64,000 nucleotides of DNA from Suilimivivens sp964393865 (GTDB lineage: Bacteria > Bacillota > Clostridia > Lachnospirales > Lachnospiraceae), in assembly GCA_964393865.1 (NCBI GenBank), contig CAYMUW010000002.1, forward strand, positions 1 through 64,000. The letters are read 5' to 3'. How positions within the stretch are numbered: the stretch's first letter is position 1; each line of letters starts with the position of its first letter. Below the pieces are notes generated by a model. That model was not told the origin of the DNA, did not search any database, and saw only the letters and a list, made by a program, of their open reading frames with translations. Positions 26,986-35,598 of this stretch are shown here, piece after piece. Made by a program: the position numbers and the translations under genes.

Positions 26986-27933
26986 CTATTTGGCAAAAAA
27001 CATTTTAACGGGAACAAACAGCCGGCGCCCTGCCTCATACCGGTAAACGCCAAAAAAACACCTTTGATGGCTGTATACTCTGAACTCTTCCCCGTCTGCA
27101 GGATGACCTGCCGGTTTGCCATTTACGGCCGTTTTTTCTTGCAGCGGACTGCCGCCGATAAACACCTCCTGCAGCTTCAGCTGATTTCCGTTGACAAGGG
27201 CCTTATAGCTGCCTTCCTTAGCTGTCAGCTCCGAAAGCTGCTTAAATACCCCTTCTATAGGGAAAATCAGCTCCGAAAGCCTGTCCTCATCGGCATATTG
27301 CTGCAACTCCATAAGGGTATAGGCTTCTCCGATCTTAAACTCTCCCACCTGAGTTCTTGTAAGACCTGCCATTACGCCGCCGCAGCCCAGCTTTTGTCCG
27401 ATATCATGACACAGGGTTCTGATGTAGGTTCCTTTGGAGCAGCGTACCCTGATGGTATAATCGGGACAATTCTTCTCCAGAATTTCAAGCTCATAAATCG
27501 TGATTGGTCTCGGTGTGCGCTCCACTTCCCTGCCCTGCCGGGCCAGCTCGTAAAGCTTTTTCCCGTTTACCTTAAGAGCCGAGTACATAGGCGGCACCTG
27601 CATCGAATCTCCCAGGAAGGACATTACTACACTTTCAATCAGCTGATCGGATACCTCCACCGGTCTTTCCTCCAGCACCTTTCCTGAAATATCCTGCGTA
27701 TCCGTCACTATTCCAAGACGCAGTACTGCAACATACTCCTTTTGCCTGTCTGTCAGCATATCGCATACTCTGGTGGCACTTCCAAGACATACAGGAAGAA
27801 CCCCCACCGCATCCGGGTCAAGGGTTCCTGTGTGTCCGATCTTTTTCTGTTTGCAAATACCACGAAGCCTGGCTACCACATCATGGGAGGTAAAGCCTGC
27901 TTCCTTATATACATTTATAATTCCGTGGTACAT
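26986..27933 (-). CDS. truB: tRNA pseudouridine(55) synthase TruB
   Basis: Makes pseudouridine 55 in the T loop of tRNA. The catalytic motif KIGHTGTLDPDAVGVLPVC carries the essential Asp. Further conserved segments are YVAVLRLGIVTDTQD and CSKGTYIRTLCHDIG. The 315 residues are full length. It lies between nrnA and ribF. Confidence 0.96.
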   Translation of the reverse strand: MYHGIINVYKEAGFTSHDVVARLRGICKQKKIGHTGTLDPDAVGVLPVCLGSATRVCDMLTDRQKEYVAVLRLGIVTDTQDISGKVLEERPVEVSDQLIESVVMSFLGDSMQVPPMYSALKVNGKKLYELARQGREVERTPRPITIYELEILEKNCPDYTIRVRCSKGTYIRTLCHDIGQKLGCGGVMAGLTRTQVGEFKIGEAYTLMELQQYADEDRLSELIFPIEGVFKQLSELTAKEGSYKALVNGNQLKLQEVFIGGSPLQEKTAVNGKPAGHPADGEEFRVYSHQRCFFGVYRYEAGRRLFVPVKMFFAK

Positions 27934-27971
27934 AATTTCCTCATTTCTGCCGGTACTTTCTTTTCCATGGT

Positions 27972-28931
27972 TTACGCTTTTTTACCCAGCTGCAAAGCAA
28001 TCTGGGCAGACAAATTATTTACAATGTCATGGAAGGTACCCTGCATGGTAACACCTGCCGCACGAACATGGCCGCCGCCGCCAAAAAAGGCCGCCACCTT
28101 CGCCACATCCACTTTCCCATTGGAGCGGAGACTTACCTTGTATTCAAGGGTGTCAATCTGATACATAAAGATTGCACACTCCACGCCTCTGGTGCTGCGC
28201 AGCTGACTGACAATTCCTTCCAGATCATGGGGCTTTGCCTGATAAAAATTCATGGTCTTTTTGTCCACCATGCTCACGATGCATTTGCCGCCCATAAACA
28301 GAATGCTTTCCAAAAGCGCTCTTCCCAGTATCTGATTTTGCACATAAGTCTTTTCATAAAAGGTTTTATCGATCAGGTCCGGGAAATCAAATCCAAAGGA
28401 GATAAGCTCTGCCGCTACCCGCAGCGTGGAAGGAGACGTATTGGAATACTGGAACACACCTGTATCGTGAACCATCCCTATGTAAAGCGCCTTTGCAATT
28501 TCCTCATCCAGCTGGGATTTATCGTCTATTACTTCATAAATCAATTCACTGGTAGAGCTTGCATCCGGCCTCAGATAATTCACATCACCGCACCCGCTGT
28601 TACTCACATGATGATCGATATTAATCCTTTTCTTTGCCTGATCAAACAGTATTTCGGCTTCGCCCAGCCGGTCCTTTGCCGTATCCAGTGCAATAAAGAC
28701 ATCAAATTGCTTCACATCCGTCGCAAAATCCGTATGAATATCATCGGTTCTGCTGATACAGGAAAAAATGTCAGCGGGCTTCTCCAAAAATACCTGTATA
28801 TCTGCCCCGGGACATACCTTTGATAAATACAGATACAATCCCATAGACGACCCGATGCAGTCGCCATCGGGTCTTAAATGACCACTGATGCCAATGGTCG
28901 ATGCTTCTTTTACTTCTTCAAATATTTTCAT
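27972..28931 (-). CDS. nrnA: DHH/DHHA1 phosphoesterase, NrnA type
   Basis: A nano-RNase / pAp phosphatase family member. DHH motifs are GHLRPDGDCIGSS, ALDTAKDRLG and NIDHHVSNSG; the C-terminal DHHA1 domain ends with GGGGHVRAAG. It degrades very short RNAs and probably pAp or cyclic-dinucleotide breakdown products. I start at 28931 behind AGGAAGGA, overlapping the end of rbfA by 14 bases. Confidence 0.92.
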   Translation of the reverse strand: MKIFEEVKEASTIGISGHLRPDGDCIGSSMGLYLYLSKVCPGADIQVFLEKPADIFSCISRTDDIHTDFATDVKQFDVFIALDTAKDRLGEAEILFDQAKKRINIDHHVSNSGCGDVNYLRPDASSTSELIYEVIDDKSQLDEEIAKALYIGMVHDTGVFQYSNTSPSTLRVAAELISFGFDFPDLIDKTFYEKTYVQNQILGRALLESILFMGGKCIVSMVDKKTMNFYQAKPHDLEGIVSQLRSTRGVECAIFMYQIDTLEYKVSLRSNGKVDVAKVAAFFGGGGHVRAAGVTMQGTFHDIVNNLSAQIALQLGKKA

Positions 28932-29295
28932 TCTGTGATCCTTCCTGCCAGTTAACCTCATCAATCAGTTTGGACATTTTAACCCCGTAAGCAATGGACT
29001 GATCCACGATAAAACGGATTTCAGGAGTGTTGCGCAGATTAATCCTTCTTGCAAGCTCTTTTCTGATAAAGCCCTCTGCGCTCTTAAGGCCCTCCAATGT
29101 GGCCTTCTGGGCCTCCTCATCACCGTAGACGCTGATCCATGCCTTACAGGTTTTCAAATCCGGCGCCACTTCTACGGAAACCACTGAGGTAAGCAGGCTG
29201 ATCCTTGGGTCTTTGATATCCCCACGGATTATCTCAGCCAGCGTTCTTTGTACCTCCCCGTTGATACGGGTATTTTTCATACTGTTTTTTCTCAC
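28918..29295 (-). CDS. rbfA: Ribosome-binding factor A
   Basis: A KH-fold factor for 30S maturation near the 5' end of 16S rRNA. RINGEVQRTLAEIIRGDIKD and RRINLRNTPEIRFIVDQSI are typical. The start is a GTG that overlaps the infB stop (GTGA) with GGAGG seven bases upstream, which explains the tight coupling. Confidence 0.94.
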   Translation of the reverse strand: MRKNSMKNTRINGEVQRTLAEIIRGDIKDPRISLLTSVVSVEVAPDLKTCKAWISVYGDEEAQKATLEGLKSAEGFIRKELARRINLRNTPEIRFIVDQSIAYGVKMSKLIDEVNWQEGSQNENI

Positions 29296-32114
29296 CTGGG
29301 AACCTCCACCATAATGTAAGCCTCTACGATATCCAGCTCCTGCATCTGATCAAAGCCTTCAAATACAAGACCGCATTCGAAGCCCGCCTTGACCTCCTTC
29401 GCATCATCCTTAAAGCGCTTTAAGGAAGCAAGCTGTCCTTCATAAATCTGCTCGCCCTCTCTGGTAATGCGAATCTTGCAGTCACGCTGGAAGATTCCGT
29501 CTAACACATAGGAACCCGCAATATTTCCTACAGCGGACGCCTTGAAAATCTGCCTTACTTCCGCATGACCGATGATCTTCTCCTCAAAGACAGGGTCAAG
29601 CATACCCTTCATCGCTGCTTCTATATCCTCAATTGCCTGATAAATAACCTTGTAGAGTCTGATATCAACGCCCTCTCTCTCCGCAATGGTTTTCGCCATA
29701 GCGTCCGGGCGTACGTTAAAGCCGATAATAATGGCTGCTGATGCGGAAGCCAGAGAAACGTCCGATTCGTTGATGGCGCCTACGCCGCCGTGAATACATT
29801 TCACTACCACTTCCTCGTTGGAAAGCTTCATAAGACTCTGCTTTACAGCTTCCACGCTGCCCTGTACATCTGCTTTTACAATAATGTTAAGCTCTTTCAA
29901 ATTACCTGCCTGAATCTGGGTGAAGAGATCGTCCAGAGACATTTTTGCCTTTGTTTCCTCCAGCATTTTCTCCTTATTCTGTGCCAGATAGGTCTCTGCA
30001 TAGGATTTAGCTGTCTTGTCGTTGTCGTGAGAGATAAATACCTCTCCCGCACTGGGAACATCGGAAAGACCAAGAATCTCCACCGGCGTAGAAGGAAGGG
30101 CTTCCTTCACTCTTCTTCCCTTATCATCCACCATAGCTCTTACCTTGCCGTGGCTTGCTCCTGCGGAAATAAAGTCTCCCACATGCAAAGTACCCTTCTG
30201 CACCAGCACGGTAGCCACCGGACCGCGTCCTTTATCCAGCTCGGCCTCGATGACAAGACCTCTTGCACGTCTGTTGGGATTTGCCTTTAACTCCAGAATT
30301 TCTGCGGTAAGCAGAATGGTCTCCAGAAGGTTTTCAATTCCCTCTCCCGACTTAGCGGATACCGGCACAAATTCCGTGCTTCCACCCCAATCTACGGGGA
30401 TCAGCTCATACTCTGTCATTTCCTGCTTTACCCGGTCAATATTGGCGCCGGGCTTATCGATCTTATTCACCGCAACTATAATTTCAATTCCTGCCGCCTT
30501 GGCATGATTGATAGCTTCCACTGTCTGAGGCATTACACCGTCATCGGCAGCAACCACCAAAATAGCAATATCCGTGGAATTTGCTCCACGCATACGCATG
30601 GCGGTAAATGCTTCATGTCCCGGCGTATCCAGGAAGGTAATGGACTGACCGTTAATATTTACAGTATACGCACCTATGTGCTGTGTAATACCTCCGGCTT
30701 CCTTATCGGTTACATTTGTCTTTCGAATTGCATCCAAAAGAGAGGTTTTTCCATGGTCAACGTGACCCATAACACAGATAACGGGAGGTCTTGCAACCAG
30801 GCTTTCTTCCTCCTCATCCTCCTCCTTAAGAAGCTCCTCAATCACATCTACCTTTACTTCCTTCTCGCAGATGATCTCATACTCAATTGCAATATTTTCT
30901 GCATCTTCAAAAGAAATCTCGGAATTTACCGTCACAATCTGCCCCTGCATGAACAGCTTTTTGATGATGGCAGAGGGCTGAAGCTTCATTTTGTCGGCAA
31001 GGTCTTTGATGGTAAGGGTCTCCGGAATGGTAATCACCTTAATCTGTTCCACAGCCGCTTCCTCAACCTTCTTCTCCGGCTTAATAAATCTGCCCGCTTT
31101 ATTTTTGTTCTTTACTGCTGCTTCATCCTCTTCATAGATAAAGTCCTTCTTAGAACGTCTGCCCCTCTCCTGATTGCTTCTTCTCTTTTCTTCATCTCTG
31201 CGCTTTTCGTCCTTAACCGGGGCTTCTGCAGCGAAACTCTTACCTGGCTTTTCAGTCCGCTTAAATCGATTGTTCTGCCCTTGAACGCTTCTTTCCCCGC
31301 GTCCGCTATTGTTGCCAGATCGGTTATTATTCCTGTCACCGCCATTGCTGCGGAAATCACTCCTGTTACCCTGATTATTTGAGCGATTACCTCCTTCAGG
31401 TCTGCGGGAGTCATTTCTTGAAGGCCTTTCTCCCTGAGCTGCGTTAGCATTTCCCTGAGCCTTCTCATTTCTCTGATACCTCTCATCTCTTCCTCCTGAA
31501 GCTCTTCCCGCACCATCTCTTACATTATCTCTTGCCCCGGATGCTTTTGCAGGAACCTCTCCGGCACTCTGGGGTGCTGCCGCCTGTGTTTTTACCGGCT
31601 GCTCCTGTACTTTTTCATTTTTAGCCGCAAGCTTTTCATTCTCCAGTTTTCTCGCATTCTGCTTGAAATCCACCTGCATACTCTCCGGTATGGAAGGAGC
31701 TGTCAACGGGCGGATAATCTTGTGAGGAGCTTCCCGTCGGTCTCTTCCCTGCCCGGGACGATTACCGCCGGGTTTTCCGCCCTGACCAGGTCTTCTGTCA
31801 CCCTGTCCATGAGGACGGGCGCCGGAAATATTACTATTATACGGATTACTTACGAAAATAATCTTCTTTTTCTTCTTCGGCGGCAGGGACTTTTCCGGTT
31901 TGTCAGCCATTTTCTGTTCAACGGAAGCCGGTTCCTCCTCCTTCTTTTCAGAGGCTCCGCCTCCAAATGCTTTTCTGACCATATCCGCTGTATCATCCGC
32001 CAGAGCGCTCTGAGCCGCCTTTGCTTCAATTCCTTTATCCTGCAGAAAAGCAATAATTTCCTTACTTTGCTTTTCCAATTCCTTTGCTAATTCATGCACT
32101 TTAATTTTGGCCAT
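29292..32114 (-). CDS. infB: Translation initiation factor IF-2
   Basis: The GTPase that places initiator tRNA on the 30S subunit. An N-terminal IF2_N motif (KVHELAKELEKQSKEIIAFL) is followed by about 300 residues of disordered Arg/Gly/Asn/Asp-rich sequence. A second IF2_N segment and the G domain come next: GHVDHGKTSL, DTPGHEAF, NKID and SAKSGEG. Domains II-IV follow. The 940 residues are on the long side because of the low-complexity region. Confidence 0.97.
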   Translation of the reverse strand: MAKIKVHELAKELEKQSKEIIAFLQDKGIEAKAAQSALADDTADMVRKAFGGGASEKKEEEPASVEQKMADKPEKSLPPKKKKKIIFVSNPYNSNISGARPHGQGDRRPGQGGKPGGNRPGQGRDRREAPHKIIRPLTAPSIPESMQVDFKQNARKLENEKLAAKNEKVQEQPVKTQAAAPQSAGEVPAKASGARDNVRDGAGRASGGRDERYQRNEKAQGNANAAQGERPSRNDSRRPEGGNRSNNQGNRSDFRSNGGDRNNNRSGNNSGRGERSVQGQNNRFKRTEKPGKSFAAEAPVKDEKRRDEEKRRSNQERGRRSKKDFIYEEDEAAVKNKNKAGRFIKPEKKVEEAAVEQIKVITIPETLTIKDLADKMKLQPSAIIKKLFMQGQIVTVNSEISFEDAENIAIEYEIICEKEVKVDVIEELLKEEDEEEESLVARPPVICVMGHVDHGKTSLLDAIRKTNVTDKEAGGITQHIGAYTVNINGQSITFLDTPGHEAFTAMRMRGANSTDIAILVVAADDGVMPQTVEAINHAKAAGIEIIVAVNKIDKPGANIDRVKQEMTEYELIPVDWGGSTEFVPVSAKSGEGIENLLETILLTAEILELKANPNRRARGLVIEAELDKGRGPVATVLVQKGTLHVGDFISAGASHGKVRAMVDDKGRRVKEALPSTPVEILGLSDVPSAGEVFISHDNDKTAKSYAETYLAQNKEKMLEETKAKMSLDDLFTQIQAGNLKELNIIVKADVQGSVEAVKQSLMKLSNEEVVVKCIHGGVGAINESDVSLASASAAIIIGFNVRPDAMAKTIAEREGVDIRLYKVIYQAIEDIEAAMKGMLDPVFEEKIIGHAEVRQIFKASAVGNIAGSYVLDGIFQRDCKIRITREGEQIYEGQLASLKRFKDDAKEVKAGFECGLVFEGFDQMQELDIVEAYIMVEVPR

Positions 32115-32133
32115 TCTATTACCTCCGTCCTAT

Positions 32134-32439
32134 CTATGATTCTTCCAAATGCTTGATTATACTGGCCGCCAATCCTGCATCCGTAACTGCCACAGATGCC
32201 CGCATTTCCTTACCGATCGCATGGCCCAACGCATCCTTTTCACCGTAAAAGTAAATCGGTGTATGATAAAAGGAACACATGTTGGTAAACATCTTTTTCG
32301 TATTATTCGAAGCCTCACTGCTTACAATCACCAACGCTGCCTTTCCTTCCTTTACTGCTTTTTCGGTGGAAAACTCGCCGCTGACCAGATTGCGTCCTCT
32401 TGCCGCCAGTCCCAGGAGGGATAAAATCCTGTCATTCAT
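32134..32439 (-). CDS. L7Ae/L30e-family RNA-binding protein (YlxQ type)
   Basis: A small ribosomal L7Ae-like protein with NDRILSLLGLAARGRNLVSGE and the kink-turn-binding fold. It is encoded between ylxR and infB as in most Firmicutes. The RNA target is not defined here. I start at the ATG that overlaps the ylxR stop (32439), giving 101 residues; the longer frame lies inside ylxR. Confidence 0.88.
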   Translation of the reverse strand: MNDRILSLLGLAARGRNLVSGEFSTEKAVKEGKAALVIVSSEASNNTKKMFTNMCSFYHTPIYFYGEKDALGHAIGKEMRASVAVTDAGLAASIIKHLEES

Positions 32440-32701
32440 TCGCCTTATCAAACTCCTTTTCCAGATAGTCATAAACCTCATTTGGAATACTCATTTTGAA
32501 AGACCGTTCCAATCCTTTATTCTTCCTAACCTTTAAGAGACACTCCTTCTGTTTACAAAGATATGCGCCTCTTCCGTTCTTTTTGCCGGTTACATCCAAT
32601 ACGATTTCATCTTCCGGGGTTTTCAGGACACGCATCATTTCTTTTTTACTGTTCATCTGCATGCACCCTACACACTGTCTTACGGGTATTTTCTTTGCCA
32701 T
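32432..32701 (-). CDS. ylxR: YlxR (DUF448) nucleic-acid-binding protein
   Basis: An 89-residue YlxR protein with RQCVGCMQMNSKKEMMRVLK and the GRGAYLCKQKECLLKVRKNK core. Family members bind RNA, and some have been linked to control of RNase P and transcription. It is encoded between nusA and ylxQ in the standard order. Confidence 0.92.
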   Translation of the reverse strand: MAKKIPVRQCVGCMQMNSKKEMMRVLKTPEDEIVLDVTGKKNGRGAYLCKQKECLLKVRKNKGLERSFKMSIPNEVYDYLEKEFDKANE

Positions 32702-32712
32702 AAGAATCCCCC

Positions 32713-33882
32713 TTACTCTATCGTATCCTCTGACGCATCATACTCCTCCGCTGCGTCCTCATAGTTCTCCTGCTCCTCATACTCCTCGTAGTCTTCGTCA
32801 TATTCATCATACTCGTCCATATAATCCTCATAACGGAAGCCCGGAGCATCCTTTGCCTGTGTCTCGCTCTTAATATCAATCTTATAGCCGGTAAGTCTTG
32901 CAGCAAGTCTTGCATTTTGTCCTTCCTTACCGATTGCAAGGGACAGCTGATAATCAGGAACTACAACCTTAGCAGTCTTTTCATCAGGGTCCGCAAATAC
33001 GGCAACGATCTTAGCCGGTGAAAGGGCATTTTGAATCAGGTTGCCCGGGTTCTCATCCCAGTTGATAATATCAATCTTCTCTCCACGAAGCTCCTCCACG
33101 ATAGAGTTGACTCTTGCACCGCTAAGGCCTACACATGCGCCTACAGCGTCCACATTGGGATTGTTGGACCTTACTGCCATCTTGGTTCTGCTTCCTGCCT
33201 CTCTGGCAATACTCATAATCTCCACGGTTCCGTCCTTGATTTCCGTAACCTCTGCCTCAAACAGGCGCTTTACCAGTTCCGGGTGGGTACGGCTTACCAG
33301 AATTCTGGGGCCCTTGGGAGTATTCTTTACCTCAAGGATATAGACTTTGATTCTCTCCGTAGGGCGGAACACTTCGCTGCGCACCTGCTCGCTCTCATTT
33401 AAGATGCCGTCTGCCTTGCCTAAATTAATGCTGATATTTCTTCCGATATAGCGCTGCACGATACCGGTAACGATATCCTTTTCCTTTTCAAAATACTGAT
33501 TATAGATCACACTTCTTTCTTCCTCACGGATCTTCTGCAAAATAACGTTCTTGGCATTCTGCGTGGCAATACGTCCGAACTCCTTGGACTTAATCTCCAC
33601 ATGAATAATGTCTCCCTCTTTTGCGTCCGATTTGATCTTCTGCGCATCCTCTACGGAAATCTGCAGGCAGGAATCCTCCACCTCAGCCACAACCTCTTTC
33701 TCCGCATAGCACAGAAAATCACAGGTTTCTCTGTCGATTTCAACCTTAACATTGTCAGATTTGCCAAAATGGTTCTTGCAGGCAGTAATCAGTGAATTTT
33801 CAATTGCCTCAAACAATGTCTCTTTGCTGATTTCCTTCTCCTTTTCCAGAATATCAAGTGCTTCCATTAATTCTTTGTTCAT
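32713..33882 (-). CDS. nusA: Transcription termination/antitermination factor NusA
   Basis: Binds RNA polymerase and modulates pausing, termination and antitermination. An N-terminal polymerase-binding domain precedes an S1 domain and two KH domains (VGACVGLSGARVNSIVEELR and LAIGKEGQNARLAARL). The protein ends in about 30 highly acidic residues rich in Asp, Glu and Tyr, a feature of several clostridial NusA proteins. The 389 residues are normal. Confidence 0.96.
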   Translation of the reverse strand: MNKELMEALDILEKEKEISKETLFEAIENSLITACKNHFGKSDNVKVEIDRETCDFLCYAEKEVVAEVEDSCLQISVEDAQKIKSDAKEGDIIHVEIKSKEFGRIATQNAKNVILQKIREEERSVIYNQYFEKEKDIVTGIVQRYIGRNISINLGKADGILNESEQVRSEVFRPTERIKVYILEVKNTPKGPRILVSRTHPELVKRLFEAEVTEIKDGTVEIMSIAREAGSRTKMAVRSNNPNVDAVGACVGLSGARVNSIVEELRGEKIDIINWDENPGNLIQNALSPAKIVAVFADPDEKTAKVVVPDYQLSLAIGKEGQNARLAARLTGYKIDIKSETQAKDAPGFRYEDYMDEYDEYDEDYEEYEEQENYEDAAEEYDASEDTIE

Positions 33883-33917
33883 TTTCCCTTATCCCTTTCC
33901 GCCCGTTTTCTTTCGGA

Positions 33918-34394
33918 CTAAAAATCAAGCGCCAATTTAATCGCTGCAATATCTTTTCTGTCAAATACCATATCCTCCGCTCCCTCGTCGACCGCCGTCA
34001 ATATGGTAACGGTATTTTCGTCAAATGCTTTCAAAACCCCGCTGAAGTCCTTACTTCCCCCTATGGGCTTATAGGTACGGATGTCCACTTCCTCATTCAG
34101 GCTCCTTTGCAGGTGCTTATCCTTTTTCAGTGCCCTGCCAAGTCCCGGTGAACTGACCTCCAATAGATAGGCATCCTCAATAAAGTCCTCCTTATCCAGC
34201 TCATCGGAAAGAGCCCGGCTTACCGCCTCGCAGTCATCAATGCTTACACCGCCTTCCTTGTCAATGTAACATCGCAGATACCAGTCACTCCCTTCCTTCA
34301 CATATTCCACATCATAAATTTCCACATGATTTGCCTGGACGATAGGAAGCAGAAGCTTTTCTGTTCTCTCCTCATAGCTTTCGCGTTTCGACAT
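33918..34394 (-). CDS. rimP: Ribosome maturation factor RimP
   Basis: A 30S subunit assembly factor. YDVEYVKEGSDWYLRCYIDK and GVSIDDCEAVSRALSDELD are the typical N-terminal domain, and the LEVSSPGLGRALK motif is complete. It is the first gene of the nusA-infB operon. A promoter and a hairpin lie in the leader. Confidence 0.95.
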   Translation of the reverse strand: MSKRESYEERTEKLLLPIVQANHVEIYDVEYVKEGSDWYLRCYIDKEGGVSIDDCEAVSRALSDELDKEDFIEDAYLLEVSSPGLGRALKKDKHLQRSLNEEVDIRTYKPIGGSKDFSGVLKAFDENTVTILTAVDEGAEDMVFDRKDIAAIKLALDF

Positions 34395-34444
34395 AGTTTC
34401 ACCTCACAATATTCTGATTCCCTTTTCACTACTTTCTTATTACA

Positions 34445-34472
34445 TAAAAGAGTGGACTGCTAAGTCCACTCT
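34445..34472 (-). terminator. Intrinsic terminator after the CPBP gene, inside the rimP leader
   Basis: A perfect 10-bp stem (34449-34458 with 34463-34472) with a 4-base loop is followed by TTTTATG on the minus strand. It ends the CPBP transcript. Because a likely rimP promoter lies upstream of it, it may also work as an attenuator for the nusA operon. Confidence 0.7.
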
Positions 34473-34500
34473 AAGAAGCATTACTATCTAATTCTTTTGT

Positions 34501-34529
34501 ATTGTAGCACTTCAACATCAAAATTGCAA
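34501..34529 (-). promoter_or_regulatory. SigA promoter of the rimP-nusA-infB operon
   Basis: TTGCAA (34529-34524), 17 bases, TACAAT (34506-34501) on the minus strand. It overlaps the end of the CPBP gene and gives a leader of about 100 bases that includes the terminator hairpin. Confidence 0.6.
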
Positions 34530-35531
34530 GGGATTTTCGGCAAATTGCGGATTTTGCTTTTCCTGCTTATAAAGAAAATATAAAAGCACCGCCGCCATCA
34601 GAATAACTGCCAATCCTCCGATGATCCCTGTAGGAGATGGTCCCAGAAGAATATTAAAGGGATTGGTCAGCGAGGTAAAGCACATCCCCACTGCCGCAAA
34701 GCCATTCATGACTCCGTGCCCCATAATTGCAGGTACACAGCTTTTTGTTTTAATGGTCACATAGGACAGAATAATGCCAAAGGCCATACAAAACACACAC
34801 ATTTCCAATATACCCACATAAGGATACCCCCGGTACCCTACTCCATAATTATGTCCCATGATAATCAGGGGCATATGCCATAATCCCCAAATCACGCCGC
34901 TAATCAAAAGCGTTGGCACCACCTTGAACTGCTTCAGCATTTTGGGAAGCAGATAGCCTCTCCAGCCCCACTCCTCCCCGAAGCAGTTAATTGCGTTTAA
35001 AAACGGAGACATAAAGATTCCCACAATGGTCTGAGATATCATTGTCTGCCACAGCAGCTGGTCAGTCAGCTCTATTCCTTCGCTCTGCGCCTGTTCCGCC
35101 AATATTGCCCTTAAGTATCCCAAACCGGGATCAAACTGCCTGGGAAAAATCAGAAAATAAATCACGGCACCCAAAATAATCAGCCCAACGGTTCCAAACC
35201 ACGCCAGCGCATAATATCTCAGATTTCCTTTTAACTTCAGATTAATCATAAGGTTTTGGGCCGTAAACTTCTCTTTCGTTATGATTCTGGTCAAAAGTGC
35301 ACCGATGGAGGGGATAAACATTACACTTGCCACCAGTGACTGTGCCACCATAGCCTGTGTCACATCCGAACTTACCGCAAGAGGCATGATAATAAAAATC
35401 TCCACTGCGTAAGTAATTGCAAAAGTAATCAGCAAATAAATGAAGATTCTTTTCTGTTCTTGCTTTTGTTCCTCCTTAAGGTTCGACATTTTCCTGTTCA
35501 GATTCTTTGCTTTTTCCACAATCGGCACCAT
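34518..35531 (-). CDS. CPBP family intramembrane metalloprotease (CAAX/Abi)
   Basis: A polytopic membrane protein of about eight helices with the CPBP motifs EEWGWRGYLLPK (EExxxR), IWGLWHMPLI and GHGVMNGFA. Members are intramembrane glutamic proteases used in prenyl-protein processing, bacteriocin immunity or signalling; the substrate here is unknown. It lies downstream of the mannose-1-phosphate guanylyltransferase gene, separated by 67 bases. An alternative start 14 codons downstream has closer but tighter RBS spacing. Confidence 0.88.
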   Translation of the reverse strand: MVPIVEKAKNLNRKMSNLKEEQKQEQKRIFIYLLITFAITYAVEIFIIMPLAVSSDVTQAMVAQSLVASVMFIPSIGALLTRIITKEKFTAQNLMINLKLKGNLRYYALAWFGTVGLIILGAVIYFLIFPRQFDPGLGYLRAILAEQAQSEGIELTDQLLWQTMISQTIVGIFMSPFLNAINCFGEEWGWRGYLLPKMLKQFKVVPTLLISGVIWGLWHMPLIIMGHNYGVGYRGYPYVGILEMCVFCMAFGIILSYVTIKTKSCVPAIMGHGVMNGFAAVGMCFTSLTNPFNILLGPSPTGIIGGLAVILMAAVLLYFLYKQEKQNPQFAENPLQF

Positions 35532-35598
35532 CCCTTTCCCTGCACTCTATTGCCCTTGCTGTTTCTGTTTCGTGTTGTGTCTTTCACCTATCGAAGCA

